Below are positions 7,595 through 17,698 of a DNA stretch of 64,000 nucleotides, piece by piece (within the stretch, counting starts at the first letter, position 1; the number at the start of each line of letters is the position of its first letter). The DNA comes from Alistipes sp. (GTDB lineage: Bacteria; Bacteroidota; Bacteroidia; Bacteroidales; Rikenellaceae): positions 1-64,000 of the forward strand of contig JAFTWZ010000017.1 of assembly GCA_017465055.1 (NCBI GenBank), in the 5' to 3' direction. The notes beneath the pieces were generated by a model. It made no database searches, had not been told where the DNA came from, and worked only from the letters and a program-made list of their open reading frames with translations. The translations under genes and the position numbers were made by a program.

Positions 7595-9958
7595 TTACCT
7601 CTCGGTATATACACGTTTTACGCGCTGCGATATCGAGGTCATTATCTCGTAGCTTATGGTGTCGAGCACACGCGCCATATCCTCGAGCGTATTACCCCTC
7701 TCGGCCGAGAAGATGGTCACCGTATCACCCACCTCTACACCGCGTATATTGCTGATGTCGACCATAGCGCTATCCATACACACCCTACCGATGATAGGCG
7801 CACTTTCGCCCTTAATCCTTACGCTCCAGCGGCCACAACCGAGATGCCTATCGAGGCCATCGGCATAGCCGACCGGGATGGTTGCTATGGTAGTCTCCCT
7901 TTCGAGGCGCTGAGCACGGCCATAGCCTATAGATTCGCCTGCCGCTAAGCTCTTTATCTGCACTATGCGCGTCGAGAGCGTAGCTACGGGGATAAGTTCG
8001 TCGTTATGCTCGTAGCCAAAGCCGTAGAGGCCCAAGCCCAAGCGACACATATCGTAGTGTGCCTCAGGGAATCGCAATATGGCCGCCGAGTTGGCTATAT
8101 GGCGCAGGGGTTCGTAGTCGAGCCACTCGGTAAGCTGCGAGCTCATATACTCGAATCGCTCGATTTGCTCACGCGTGAAGTCATCCTCCGAGGGCATATC
8201 GGCCGAGCTCAGGTGCGAGAATATCGAGGCTATGCGTAGCGTAGGGTCGAGGTGTATGGCTCGGCCGAGCAGGTCGACATCGTCCTCGGTAAAGCCGAGG
8301 CGGTGCATACCTGTGTCGAGCTTTATGTGTATCGGGTAGGCCTGGCGGTGCGCCCTAACGGCTGCGCGGCGGAAGGCGTCGAGCGAGTGGAAGCTATAGA
8401 TCTCTGGCTCGAGGTCGTGGGCAATCATCACATCGAAGCTATCCTGGTCGGCATTGAGCACCACGATAGGCATAGTTATACCCTTAGATCGCAGCGTTAT
8501 ACCCTCATCGGCAAAGGCGACGGCGAGGTAGCGCACACCCTCGTGCTGGAGCATACGCGCAACGTCGATATCGCCCGTGCCATAGCTACCAGCCTTGACC
8601 ATAGCCACCAGCGCGTGGTGCTGAGGCAACGCCCTACGGAAGTAGTTGAGATTCTTCTTCATTGCCGCCAAGTCAACCTCTAATATTGTCGTATGTGTTC
8701 GGCGCTCAAGCAGGCGTGCTATACGCTCAAAGCGGCTGTCGCGGCTACCCTTGAGCAGTATCACCGAGTCGGCCCAGCGCTCCGACCTGAAGTTCTCGAC
8801 AAGCTCTTCGGTAGTGCGGTAGAACGACGAGCCGCGAGCAAAGAGCGAGGCATAGAGCGATATATTCTCGCCCACGCCTATAAAATGGTCTACGCCTGCC
8901 CTACGTACAGCCTCGGCGATGCGGCCATAGAGCTGCTCCTGAGGGATGCCACTCTGGCGGATATCCGAGATTACGGCCACGCGGCGGCGACCCATAGATT
9001 GCAGGTGTAGAGCATCGAGGGCCACCACAACGGAGTTGATATCTGAGTTGTAGCTATCGTCGATAATCATCGAGTTATCTATGCCCTCCTTTAGTTCGAG
9101 CCTCATAGCCACATTGGCCGAAAATATAGCCCTGTCGATACCGTAGCCGAGACGACGCATAAGCGCCGCAACGTGCAGAGCATCGACCGAGAGTGCATCG
9201 CTAAGCTCCAGGGCGTAGTCGGTACTCTCGAGGCTGCTATCTATAAGCTCGCGATCGCCATACAAACTCTTTATTCGCGATGCAAGCTCGGGATACTCGC
9301 TACTAAAGATGATGGTACGAGCATCGCGTGCCAAGATTAGCTTCTCGGCAATCTTCTCGCTCTCGGATGCGAAGTTTGCCGAGTGAGCATCGCCTATCGA
9401 GGTGATAACCACGATATCGGGCTTTATCATACCCTCTAAGCGCTCCATCTCGCCAGCCTCCGAGATACCAGCCTCGATAAAGGCTACCCTCTCGCCACCC
9501 TCGAGCATAAGTAGCGACAGAGCCACGCCGAGCTGCGAATTATAGCTCTTGGGCGAGGCAAATGACATAACCGAGTCGGGCATCGAGCGCGAGGCCCACT
9601 CCTTAACTATGGTCTTGCCATTCGAGCCCGTAATACCTACTACCACACCGCCAAACTGGCTACGGTGATAGGCTGCAAGGCGCTGCAAGGCCGTAAGCGT
9701 AGAGTCTACGCGCACCATACCACACTGCTTATTCGGCAGCTCCACGTCGCGCTCGACGATAAAGGCCTCAACACCTCGCGCCACCATACGCTCGATAAAC
9801 TGGTGGCCGTCGTGATTCTTGCCATCGATAGCAGCAAAGACCACATCGTCGGTAGCTACCACGCTGCGTGAGTCGGTGGCTACCTCCCTTACGCGCAGGT
9901 CCTCGCCACGAAGCTCGCCACCTGTGATACGGGCAATGTCTGATAGTAGATAGTTCAT
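7595..9958 (-). CDS. murF-alr: Bifunctional MurF ligase / alanine racemase
   Basis: This 787-residue fusion joins two steps of D-Ala-D-Ala supply and use. Residues 1 to about 415 are MurF (UDP-MurNAc-tripeptide:D-Ala-D-Ala ligase), with the ATP loop GITGSNGKTIVK at 108-119. Residues about 420-787 are alanine racemase, which makes D-Ala with PLP bound to Lys455 in AMVKAGSYGTG; the GRVCMDSAMVDISN segment is typical of its C-terminal part. This fusion is known across Bacteroidetes. The P-loop has Ile-Val where many MurFs have Thr-Thr. It acts in cytoplasmic peptidoglycan precursor synthesis. Confidence 0.95.
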   Translation of the reverse strand: MNYLLSDIARITGGELRGEDLRVREVATDSRSVVATDDVVFAAIDGKNHDGHQFIERMVARGVEAFIVERDVELPNKQCGMVRVDSTLTALQRLAAYHRSQFGGVVVGITGSNGKTIVKEWASRSMPDSVMSFASPKSYNSQLGVALSLLMLEGGERVAFIEAGISEAGEMERLEGMIKPDIVVITSIGDAHSANFASESEKIAEKLILARDARTIIFSSEYPELASRIKSLYGDRELIDSSLESTDYALELSDALSVDALHVAALMRRLGYGIDRAIFSANVAMRLELKEGIDNSMIIDDSYNSDINSVVVALDALHLQSMGRRRVAVISDIRQSGIPQEQLYGRIAEAVRRAGVDHFIGVGENISLYASLFARGSSFYRTTEELVENFRSERWADSVILLKGSRDSRFERIARLLERRTHTTILEVDLAAMKKNLNYFRRALPQHHALVAMVKAGSYGTGDIDVARMLQHEGVRYLAVAFADEGITLRSKGITMPIVVLNADQDSFDVMIAHDLEPEIYSFHSLDAFRRAAVRAHRQAYPIHIKLDTGMHRLGFTEDDVDLLGRAIHLDPTLRIASIFSHLSSADMPSEDDFTREQIERFEYMSSQLTEWLDYEPLRHIANSAAILRFPEAHYDMCRLGLGLYGFGYEHNDELIPVATLSTRIVQIKSLAAGESIGYGRAQRLERETTIATIPVGYADGLDRHLGCGRWSVRIKGESAPIIGRVCMDSAMVDISNIRGVEVGDTVTIFSAERGNTLEDMARVLDTISYEIMTSISQRVKRVYTER

Positions 9959-9999
9959 ACCTATATATAATTATGTCATCTATACACTCTCTTCAGTCG

Positions 10000-12495
10000 C
10001 TACATCTTAAAGGTCACGATGGTGATTCCTGCACCACCCCTATCGGCGTGGTCATCGGCCACCGTAGCCACATCGGGCACGCTACGCAGGTAGCGACGTA
10101 TCTCCTCCTTAAGCGCTCCTGTACCCTTGCCGTGGAGTATCGTAACCGTAGAGACACCAACCATAAGGGCATCGTCGACCAAGTCCTCGACAGCCTCCAG
10201 GGCCTCCGCTGCACGCATACCGCGCACGTCGATATGGTCTCTGAAGTTGAGCTTGCGCTCGCGGATATCTACCGACACCACCGTGCGCGCCGCAACGGGA
10301 CGTGTAGCCTGACGGTACTCCGACGACGAGACACACTTAAGGCGCGAAACATCGACCATTATGAGCATCTCGCCAAAGGCCACCTGCGCCTTCTTACCCT
10401 TGAGCATCTTAACGACACCAGGAATATCCTGACCCTCGAGCTTAACCTTCGAGCCTACCTCTACGACCTGAGGCGTAATCTCAGCAGGCTTCTGCTCTAC
10501 CACGCCACCCTGCTTCTCGCGCTCCTCGGCGCGGCGCTCGCGGCGCTCTCTGCGACGTGCCAGGCGCTCCATCTCGCGCTCTATACGCTCGTCGCTACTT
10601 GAGTTAGCACCCTCTGCGCCACCCTCCACGAAGCTCTCTAATTCGCGACGTGCCAGGCGCGTAAGCTCCTTGTCGGCCTGCGACTCGCGAATCGTGCGTA
10701 TCGTATTCTCTATCGTGCGACGCGCCTCGGCAATCATCTCCTCGGCCTCGCGGCGTGCACGTTCGATAATCTCGCGGCGCTCATCCTTGATGCTCTTCAG
10801 GCGGTCGGTATATGTCTGCTCGAGCTGCTCAACCTTGCGGTCGGTCATACGTATTCGGTCACGCTTCTCGGCCCAGTAGCGCTTGTCGCGCGCAATCTCG
10901 CGCAGCTGCTTCTCGAGGTTTATATGGTCCTCGCCAGCCTTATCCATAGCGCTGCGCACGATATCCTCGGGCAGACCTATCTTGCGTGCCACCTCGATGG
11001 CAAACGAGCTTCCTGGCTTACCCATCTCGAGGCTAAAGAGCGGCATTATGTTTCTCACATCAAAGGTCATAGCGCCATTGGCTACGCCCTCGTTACGCGA
11101 TGCGAAGTACTTAATATTGGCGTAGTGCGTGGTGATGACGCCGTAGCATCTACGCTCTACAAAGCGCTCGAGTATCGACTCCGAGATAGCACCACCTATC
11201 GTAGGCTCTGTACCCGAGCCAAACTCGTCGATGAGTATCAGCACACGCTCCGAGACCTCCTCGAGCATACTCTTCATATTAACCAAGTGCGACGAGTAGG
11301 TCGATAGGTCGTTCTCGATAGATTGCTGGTCGCCGATATCGATCATCAGCGAGTTAAATATCGGGAACTCCGAGTTCTCAAGCGTCGTAACCAAGAAACC
11401 ACACTGCACCATATATTGCAGTATGCCCGTAGTCTTAAGACATACGGACTTACCACCAGCATTAGGGCCCGAAATTACCAATATGCGGCGCTCGCTATTA
11501 AGCTCCATATCCAGCGGCACAATCTCCTTTTGCTGACTGCGCAGCGTCTGCTGCAGGAGCGGATGTCGCGCCTTGCGTAGCAATAGTCGCCCCTCGGTCG
11601 AGATAATCGGGCGCACAGCACCATTGGCTATGGCCCAGCGAGCCTTAGCACGTAGCACATCGATATGTGTCAAGTAGGCCTCGATACGCTCTATGCCGGC
11701 CACCTCGGAGCGCAGCAACGCCGTAAGCTCGGTAAGTATTCGCACCACCTCGCGCTTCTCCTCGTACTCCAGTTCGCGAAGCTCGTTGTTAAGCTCCACA
11801 ACCTCTACTGGCTCGATATAGAAGGTACGTCCCGTGGCCGACTCATCGTGTATGAAGCCTGCAATCTTACGCTTGTTGGCCGCCGCAACGGGAATCACTG
11901 CGTGGCCATCGCGTATGGATATCATAGCGTCGGCATCTACAATACCCGAACTCTTAGCCTTCTGTAGCACCTGCTGCAGACGCTTAGCCACCTGACCTTC
12001 GTGATCGCGTATGGCTCGACGTATCGTCGACAGCTCCTCCGAGGCCGACGAGCGCACCTCGCCCTTATCGTCGATGACACGCTCTAAGGCGCGTTGCAAC
12101 TCTGGAAATATCTCCACGCCACGCGTCAGAGCCTTGAGGCGTGGATAGCTACCCTCGCGACGCGAGGTGATAAAGCCTACGATAGCTGCCGCCGAGCGCA
12201 GAGCCTTAAGAAGTGCGGCACACTCCTCGGCCAGTAAGTACGATCCCTCGACGGCTATCTTATCTACTATAGGGCGTAGCTCCTCGCCCTCACCAATCTC
12301 GGCACCGGGCTCAAAGGATATCACTTGACGCATCTCGTCAGCAAGTTCGAGTCGCTGCTCAATCTTCTGACGCGAACTGAGGAACCCCTCCGCGGCGATA
12401 ACTTCGCGCGCCGACGAGGTGGAACACATCTCCACGATCTGCTCCCTGATACGGTCAAAGCCTATCCTCTGCTCAAAATTCTTAGGATATATCAT
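10000..12495 (-). CDS. mutS2: Endonuclease MutS2
   Basis: The protein has 831 residues. A MutS-type ABC ATPase carries Walker A GPNAGGKS at 343-350 and Walker B ILIDEFGSGTEP. A long charged coiled-coil region follows, then a C-terminal Smr nuclease domain (about 755-831) with the DVRGMRAAEALE and LHGKGTG motifs. The mismatch-recognition domain I of MutS is absent, as expected for MutS2. The family suppresses homologous recombination and, in Bacillus, acts on collided ribosomes. It lies 41 bp before murF-alr and 55 bp after the MlaD-family gene on the same strand. Confidence 0.96.
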   Translation of the reverse strand: MIYPKNFEQRIGFDRIREQIVEMCSTSSAREVIAAEGFLSSRQKIEQRLELADEMRQVISFEPGAEIGEGEELRPIVDKIAVEGSYLLAEECAALLKALRSAAAIVGFITSRREGSYPRLKALTRGVEIFPELQRALERVIDDKGEVRSSASEELSTIRRAIRDHEGQVAKRLQQVLQKAKSSGIVDADAMISIRDGHAVIPVAAANKRKIAGFIHDESATGRTFYIEPVEVVELNNELRELEYEEKREVVRILTELTALLRSEVAGIERIEAYLTHIDVLRAKARWAIANGAVRPIISTEGRLLLRKARHPLLQQTLRSQQKEIVPLDMELNSERRILVISGPNAGGKSVCLKTTGILQYMVQCGFLVTTLENSEFPIFNSLMIDIGDQQSIENDLSTYSSHLVNMKSMLEEVSERVLILIDEFGSGTEPTIGGAISESILERFVERRCYGVITTHYANIKYFASRNEGVANGAMTFDVRNIMPLFSLEMGKPGSSFAIEVARKIGLPEDIVRSAMDKAGEDHINLEKQLREIARDKRYWAEKRDRIRMTDRKVEQLEQTYTDRLKSIKDERREIIERARREAEEMIAEARRTIENTIRTIRESQADKELTRLARRELESFVEGGAEGANSSSDERIEREMERLARRRERRERRAEEREKQGGVVEQKPAEITPQVVEVGSKVKLEGQDIPGVVKMLKGKKAQVAFGEMLIMVDVSRLKCVSSSEYRQATRPVAARTVVSVDIRERKLNFRDHIDVRGMRAAEALEAVEDLVDDALMVGVSTVTILHGKGTGALKEEIRRYLRSVPDVATVADDHADRGGAGITIVTFKM

Positions 12496-12550
12496 ACCTC
12501 TACGCTACGCCAATAATCTTATCTACAATTAACATTAAACCTTTACGAGG

Positions 12551-13561
12551 CTACTCCTCTACCTCTACTGTCAGGTCTCTCTTTGCAGCCTTCTTTTCGG
12601 CTTTTGCTGCCTTTTTATCGGCCTTAGCCTCCTTCTTAGCTGCCTTCTGTGCAGCCTTATCCTCCGAGCTGCCGAACAACGAGAAGTGAACATAACGCAT
12701 AGGGTTAGCCTTAAGATCCTCGAGCAGTAGGCCGAGGTTATCTCCAGCAGTAGTGAGCGAGTCGTATAGCTCGGTATCGTTGAGCAACTTACCTATCGAG
12801 CCATCGCCCTTCTCGATAGCAGCCAGCACGCCATTAAGCTCGCCTACCGTAGTCTCGAGATTAGCCACAAGCTCTGCCTCGGCAAGGTCGCCAGTAAACT
12901 CGTCGAGATTAGCGAGCATAGACTCTATGCGGCCAGTATTCTCCGCCAGCGTCGACGTAAACGTGCTAAGGTCATCCATAGCACCTTTGATATCGCTCGA
13001 CGAAGCGGCTAAGATGCCGTCGATAGATGCGGTCATAGACTCGAGGTTAGCCACAAGCTCCGATATCTTAGCAGCGTTATCGCCAAGCAGAGCGTTGACG
13101 CTACCTATCGTAGTATTCAGACCATCGATAAGCTCCGTGCCCTTATCTGCCAGTGAGCCGAGCATATCGGCCTTAACGCGACCCTCAATCGTAGCACCAC
13201 TCTCGAGGCACTCCGCAGCGTCGCCCTGAACGATGGCTATCTCTACGCCACCCATAAGCCCTGCAGAGCCTATCTCGGCAACCGAGTTTTGTGGTATCAT
13301 AGACTCGTACTTACTCTCCACAGCTATCTCGACCTTGACTCTATCGCGCTCGAGCTCAATATCTCGAACATTACCCACAGCCACGCCACGTAGCTTCACG
13401 CGCGACGACTCCTGCAAGCCCGAAACATCGTCGTAGTAGACATAATAGATATTGCTCGTGAGCAACACATTCTGACCACCGAGCCACTTGATACCCCACC
13501 AAGCAACTGCGATAACGATAACGGCAAAGATGCCGACCTTAAACTCTCTCTTCAATTTCAT
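12551..13561 (-). CDS. MlaD/MCE-family lipid transport protein
   Basis: The protein has 336 residues from the ATG at 13561; the frame also opens at a TTG three codons upstream. An N-terminal membrane helix (about 8-25) is followed by one MCE domain (about 35-115, containing VKLRGVAVGNVRDIELE). A long helical periplasmic region with many Ala, Ser and Leu comes next, and then a Lys/Ala-rich tail. MCE proteins form rings that carry phospholipids between the inner and outer membranes, working with an MlaE permease and MlaF ATPase, neither of which is in the window. It lies between the amidase (51 bp) and mutS2 (55 bp). Confidence 0.9.
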   Translation of the reverse strand: MKLKREFKVGIFAVIVIAVAWWGIKWLGGQNVLLTSNIYYVYYDDVSGLQESSRVKLRGVAVGNVRDIELERDRVKVEIAVESKYESMIPQNSVAEIGSAGLMGGVEIAIVQGDAAECLESGATIEGRVKADMLGSLADKGTELIDGLNTTIGSVNALLGDNAAKISELVANLESMTASIDGILAASSSDIKGAMDDLSTFTSTLAENTGRIESMLANLDEFTGDLAEAELVANLETTVGELNGVLAAIEKGDGSIGKLLNDTELYDSLTTAGDNLGLLLEDLKANPMRYVHFSLFGSSEDKAAQKAAKKEAKADKKAAKAEKKAAKRDLTVEVEE

Positions 13562-13612
13562 ATCTCTCAATAAGTTAACGTTTTACCATCTATTATTACA
13601 GTCTCCGAGCCG

Positions 13613-14740
13613 CTATTTGGTCACCAGAGCACCATCCTTATACCTCACCACGTAAGCATCCTTGAAACGCTTGCGCACCGCCGTCAGGTCGTTCTGTGCT
13701 GCTGAGCGCGTAGCATAACGGCCGAAGCAATACTTGTACTTATACTTTCCAGTGCCCATAACCAGCCATACGCGACCCTTGTACTCGTGGAACTGGTAGT
13801 CATTAACATCTACCTCTTTAGTACTCGATATAAGCTGAATGGTGTAGCCCTCGGCGAGCTTCTCTGCCTCTGACTCATCCACCGCTTCTCTCTCTTCAAC
13901 CTCTTGTTCGGCATTAGATTCTGTCGTTGCAGGCACACTTGTCGAAGTGTCGCCATCGAGCGCCTTAAAGTAGGTCACAATAGCGCTACTGATAGCCTCG
14001 GCCATCTCGTCCTTAGCCCCCTTTGACGTCAGGTAGGCATAATCCTTAGCATTGGTCAGGTAGCCCATCTCAACGATAATACCTGGGCACTCGCTATAGT
14101 ACAACACCGTATAGACCGTACCAGCCTTAACACCAAGATTATCAAGGCCATAGCTTGCCATATTCTTACAACACTCCTCGGCCACAAAACGGCTATATGG
14201 CTCGTTTTCGAGCTGGCGCGACAGTGCCATCATAAAACCCTGGGAGTTGCGATCGATATCTTCGGGATTGATAAAATCGCCCTCGTCGGCATAACGCTCG
14301 CCAACCAACTTATTCTGGTTCATAAGATTCTCGTTGAGCGTCAACACCCACACCTCGCAACCGCCCTTATTTTTATCCTTCAAGGCGTTGGCGTGAATAC
14401 CGACATATAGATCGGCGCCCTTTTCATTGCAGAAGGCCGCACGCAGTCTGTTATCCTTAGCCTGATCCTCGTGATATGCCGAGTCGCAACTGCGCGTCAT
14501 ATATACCTCCAAATCGGGCATCTTGCTACGTAGCTTCTTGCGCACTATCTTCGTAACATCGAGAACATAATCCTTCTCAACCACTTCGCGGTGCACCTTA
14601 CCCGGACGCGGGCCGCCGTGACCGGCATCGAGGACCACCACCCTCTTTGGCGCATCGGACGCAACATTTTGCCCGGCGCGTGCGTTAGCTCCCGGTAGAG
14701 ATAGTGCCAATAGCAAAAATAGAATTATGAGATTTCTCAT
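13613..14740 (-). CDS. N-acetylmuramoyl-L-alanine amidase (Amidase_3), secreted
   Basis: The protein has 375 residues. The N-terminus MRNLIILFLLLALSLPGANA is a clear signal peptide, so the ATG at 14740 is preferred to an upstream in-frame TTG at 14761. The zinc amidase domain (about 38-250) shows VLDAGHGG, a ligand Glu in HREVVEKDY, GIHANA, and the catalytic-region VEMGYLTN. It cleaves the bond between MurNAc and the stem peptide during cell separation. After an acidic linker, the last 80 residues resemble a SPOR-like peptidoglycan-binding fold (inference). It is the first gene of the long minus-strand run and is divergent from lptD. Confidence 0.93.
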   Translation of the reverse strand: MRNLIILFLLLALSLPGANARAGQNVASDAPKRVVVLDAGHGGPRPGKVHREVVEKDYVLDVTKIVRKKLRSKMPDLEVYMTRSCDSAYHEDQAKDNRLRAAFCNEKGADLYVGIHANALKDKNKGGCEVWVLTLNENLMNQNKLVGERYADEGDFINPEDIDRNSQGFMMALSRQLENEPYSRFVAEECCKNMASYGLDNLGVKAGTVYTVLYYSECPGIIVEMGYLTNAKDYAYLTSKGAKDEMAEAISSAIVTYFKALDGDTSTSVPATTESNAEQEVEEREAVDESEAEKLAEGYTIQLISSTKEVDVNDYQFHEYKGRVWLVMGTGKYKYKYCFGRYATRSAAQNDLTAVRKRFKDAYVVRYKDGALVTK

Positions 14741-14769
14741 AAATTTATCAGTTTTGTGCAAATAATTAT

Positions 14770-14777
14770 TATCTTTG
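14770..14777 (+). promoter_or_regulatory. Candidate -7 box upstream of lptD
   Basis: TATCTTTG matches the Bacteroidota -7 consensus TAnnTTTG. A TTTG at 14753-14756 is only 13 nt upstream, shorter than the usual 19-21, so the -33 part is not convincing. It lies in the 151-bp divergent gap between the amidase and lptD. Confidence 0.4.
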
Positions 14778-14891
14778 CAGGTTGTAACCGCTTAGTCAAC
14801 TTAGGCCATTGTCTGCGACTAAGAGGCACAAGACCCTATATTGGGGTCGTTTTGCCGACTTGTCGGCAAAGTTACAAAAAATTATTGGATT

Positions 14892-17543
14892 TTGAGACAT
14901 TTATTCTTAAAATATCTAACCTCAGCGCTGCTCGTTGCAGTCTTCCTAATGCTCTCATTCGGCCTTACAGAGGCCGGAGCAGGCGGTTTTGGCCTATTCC
15001 AAACCCGCGATAGCGCAACGATGCAACAGCCCAAAAGGGACACAACTGGCGTGCAGCAGAGCAAACGCTCAACAAGCGCCCCGATGTTCGACGACATAAT
15101 CAAGGGTACGGCTGCCGATTCGGTAGTCTTCGACGCCAGCAATAAGATGATATACAGCTACAAGAGTGGCGATGTTACATACCAGGGTATGAACCTCAAG
15201 GCCGACTATATGCGTGTCAATATGCAGACCAAGGATATCTTCGCCCACGGCATCCCCTCTGACACTGTAGATGGCAAGCCGACTACCACACACCCCGAGT
15301 TTACGGATGGAGGCTCACCCTACACGATGGACACCATCACCTACAACCTAGACTCGCGCAAGGCTAAGATTAAGGGTATTGCAACACAAGAGGGCGACGG
15401 CTGGCTCATAGGTAGCAGCGTGAAGATGCACCCCGATGAGTCGATACACATCGGTAACGGTATGTACACCACCTGCGACTGTACCGACCACCCCCACTTC
15501 TACTTGGCTATGACACAGGCAAAGGTAATCCCTGGCAAGAAGATTGTCACCGGCTACGCCTACCTCGTGATGGAGGATGTGCCAATCTACTTCCCTGGTA
15601 TTCCCGAGGCCTTCTTCCCTATTCATATGGGCCCTAAGTCGGGTATCTTGATGCCCACCTATGGCGAGGATGCTAAGGGTTTCTTCATCCGCGACTTAGG
15701 CTACTACTTCACCCTCGGCGAGCATATGGATCTGGCAATACGTGGTGGTATCTACACCCTCGGCTCGTGGGAGGTGTCGGCCGTATCGCAATATGTCAAG
15801 CGATATAAGTTCAAGGGTAACTTCAACTTGCAGTACTCAGCAATACGCACAGGAGAGAAGGGCGAGGCCGACTTCGTGCAACAGAACAACTACAAGATTC
15901 AGTGGACACACTCGCAGGATGCTAAGGCAAACCCTGGCTCGACGTTCTCGGCATCGGTAAATCTCACGTCAAGTGGCTACAGCCGCTACTCGGCAACTAA
16001 CGTGGGCGATATCCTCGCAACGCAGACCAACTCGTCGATATCTTACTCAAAGAACTGGGAGGGTACGCCATTCTCTTTGGCACTGAATATGTCGGTGTCG
16101 CAGAACTCGAAAAATAAGACTATCGCCGTGACGCTCCCAACCATCACCTTTAACGTCGCCAGCTTCAACCCCTTCAAGCGCAAGGAGGCGGTAGGTAAGA
16201 CACGCTGGTACGAGAAGATTAAGATGAGCTACTCGATGAAGATGACCAACACGGTAAATACCACCGAGGATGAGATGTTCACCAAGGAGACACTTCAAAA
16301 TATGAAGAACGGTATACAGCACACCATACCTATCTCTACGTCGCTATCGCTGTTCAACTATATCAACATCAGCCCCTCGTTTAACTATACCGAGCGCTGG
16401 TACTTCAAGAAGGTGAGCCAACAGTGGAACAACGAGACCGCGCAGCTCGAGACGCTCGATCCGGAGTATGGCTTCTGGCGCTTGTACAACTACAACGCCT
16501 CGGTATCGGCCAATACGACAGTGTATGGTACCTACGTAGCAAAGAAAAAAGAGCGTAAGCTGCAGGCCGTGCGCCACACGCTCACGCCCAACTTCGGCTT
16601 TAGCTACGCACCAGACTTTAGCCGTCAGCGCTACGGCTTCTACGAGACCGTACAGACCGATACTACGGGTCGTTTCAAGGTATACTCGCCATTTACCGAC
16701 AACGCCTATGGCGTGCCTGGCAGTGGTGAGCAGCTATCGCTGACGTTCGGACTCTCGCAGTCGCTCGAGGCTAAGGTACGCACCAAAGATACGGTTAAGA
16801 AGGTGAAGATTATCGACCAGATATCGATTAACGGCTCGTATAACTTCCTGGCCGACTCGTTGAGACTGTCGAACCTACCTATACAGCTACGTACTACCGT
16901 ATATCAGAATGTAGCCCTTAACCTCTCGCTCACGCTCGACCCCTACGAGGTGTCGCCCGAGGGTGTGCGCTACAACAAGCTGATGTGGCGTCGTGGACTT
17001 CCAGGACGAGTGCAGAGTGCCAGCTGGAGCTTTGGCTATACGTTCAAGTCGCGCGAGGATAAGTCGCGCGTGGCGGGCAATGACATCACGTCGTTACCGG
17101 CCGAGTACTTCAACTCGTGGTCCGACCCCTATGGGCAGCTTAACCCGGCTATGCGACGACAATGGATGGCGGGCCAATATTACGACTTCTCGATACCGTG
17201 GAACTTCGGTTTCAACTATAGCATCAGCTACAATGCCCAGTATGTGAACAACGGAACTACGGGATATAAGAAGAATATACAGCAGACTATCAACTTCAAT
17301 GCCAGCGTCAAGCTCACGCCTAAGACTATGATTACGGCGACGTCGGGCTACGACTTTATGGCTCGCAAGATGTCTATGACCTCTATCTCTATCACACGTG
17401 ACCTGCACTGCTGGCAGATGTCGTTCACGTGGATACCATTTGGCAACCACCGTAGCTGGGCCTTCAACATCGGCGTTAAGGCCGCCTCGCTTGCCGACCT
17501 TAAGTACGACAAGAGCTACTCGCAGTACGACTATATGTACTAA
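14892..17543 (+). CDS. lptD: LPS assembly outer-membrane protein LptD (OstA family)
   Basis: The protein has 883 residues from the TTG at 14892. A longer frame from a TTG at 14841 gives 900 residues, but the later start places a hydrophobic signal peptide (KYLTSALLVAVFLMLSFGL) at the N-terminus. An OstA-like periplasmic domain (about 60-230; SYKSGDVTYQGMNLKADYM) is followed by a large beta-barrel with alternating aromatic strands, ending SYSQYDYMY. LptD inserts LPS into the outer leaflet. The ATPase of the same machine, lptB, is at 62720-63589. The start codon is the least certain part. Confidence 0.92.
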   Translation: MRHLFLKYLTSALLVAVFLMLSFGLTEAGAGGFGLFQTRDSATMQQPKRDTTGVQQSKRSTSAPMFDDIIKGTAADSVVFDASNKMIYSYKSGDVTYQGMNLKADYMRVNMQTKDIFAHGIPSDTVDGKPTTTHPEFTDGGSPYTMDTITYNLDSRKAKIKGIATQEGDGWLIGSSVKMHPDESIHIGNGMYTTCDCTDHPHFYLAMTQAKVIPGKKIVTGYAYLVMEDVPIYFPGIPEAFFPIHMGPKSGILMPTYGEDAKGFFIRDLGYYFTLGEHMDLAIRGGIYTLGSWEVSAVSQYVKRYKFKGNFNLQYSAIRTGEKGEADFVQQNNYKIQWTHSQDAKANPGSTFSASVNLTSSGYSRYSATNVGDILATQTNSSISYSKNWEGTPFSLALNMSVSQNSKNKTIAVTLPTITFNVASFNPFKRKEAVGKTRWYEKIKMSYSMKMTNTVNTTEDEMFTKETLQNMKNGIQHTIPISTSLSLFNYINISPSFNYTERWYFKKVSQQWNNETAQLETLDPEYGFWRLYNYNASVSANTTVYGTYVAKKKERKLQAVRHTLTPNFGFSYAPDFSRQRYGFYETVQTDTTGRFKVYSPFTDNAYGVPGSGEQLSLTFGLSQSLEAKVRTKDTVKKVKIIDQISINGSYNFLADSLRLSNLPIQLRTTVYQNVALNLSLTLDPYEVSPEGVRYNKLMWRRGLPGRVQSASWSFGYTFKSREDKSRVAGNDITSLPAEYFNSWSDPYGQLNPAMRRQWMAGQYYDFSIPWNFGFNYSISYNAQYVNNGTTGYKKNIQQTINFNASVKLTPKTMITATSGYDFMARKMSMTSISITRDLHCWQMSFTWIPFGNHRSWAFNIGVKAASLADLKYDKSYSQYDYMY

Positions 17544-17555
17544 GCTTGTGCGAAG

Positions 17556-17578
17556 GCATTCTGGGAGGCTCCCAGTGC
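17556..17578 (+). terminator. Hairpin just after lptD
   Basis: GCATT-CTGGGAG-G-CTCCCAG-TGC forms a tight stem 13 bp after the lptD stop. It lacks a clear T-tract, so a role as terminator or 3' protector is only tentative. Confidence 0.4.
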
Positions 17579-17698
17579 GCCATTGCGAGGGAGCATCGCG
17601 ACTGTGGAAATCTCAAAATGGGTTTCGATTAGGTAAAATGTGTTTCGATGCGCAAGCTGCACCGACCAGCCTGCTCACTGTTGTCTCTTTCGTTTAGG

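Noticed and set aside
14841-14891. Upstream TTG start for lptD (900 residues)
   Set aside because: It would put 17 polar or basic residues in front of the signal peptide; the TTG at 14892 gives a normal signal sequence.
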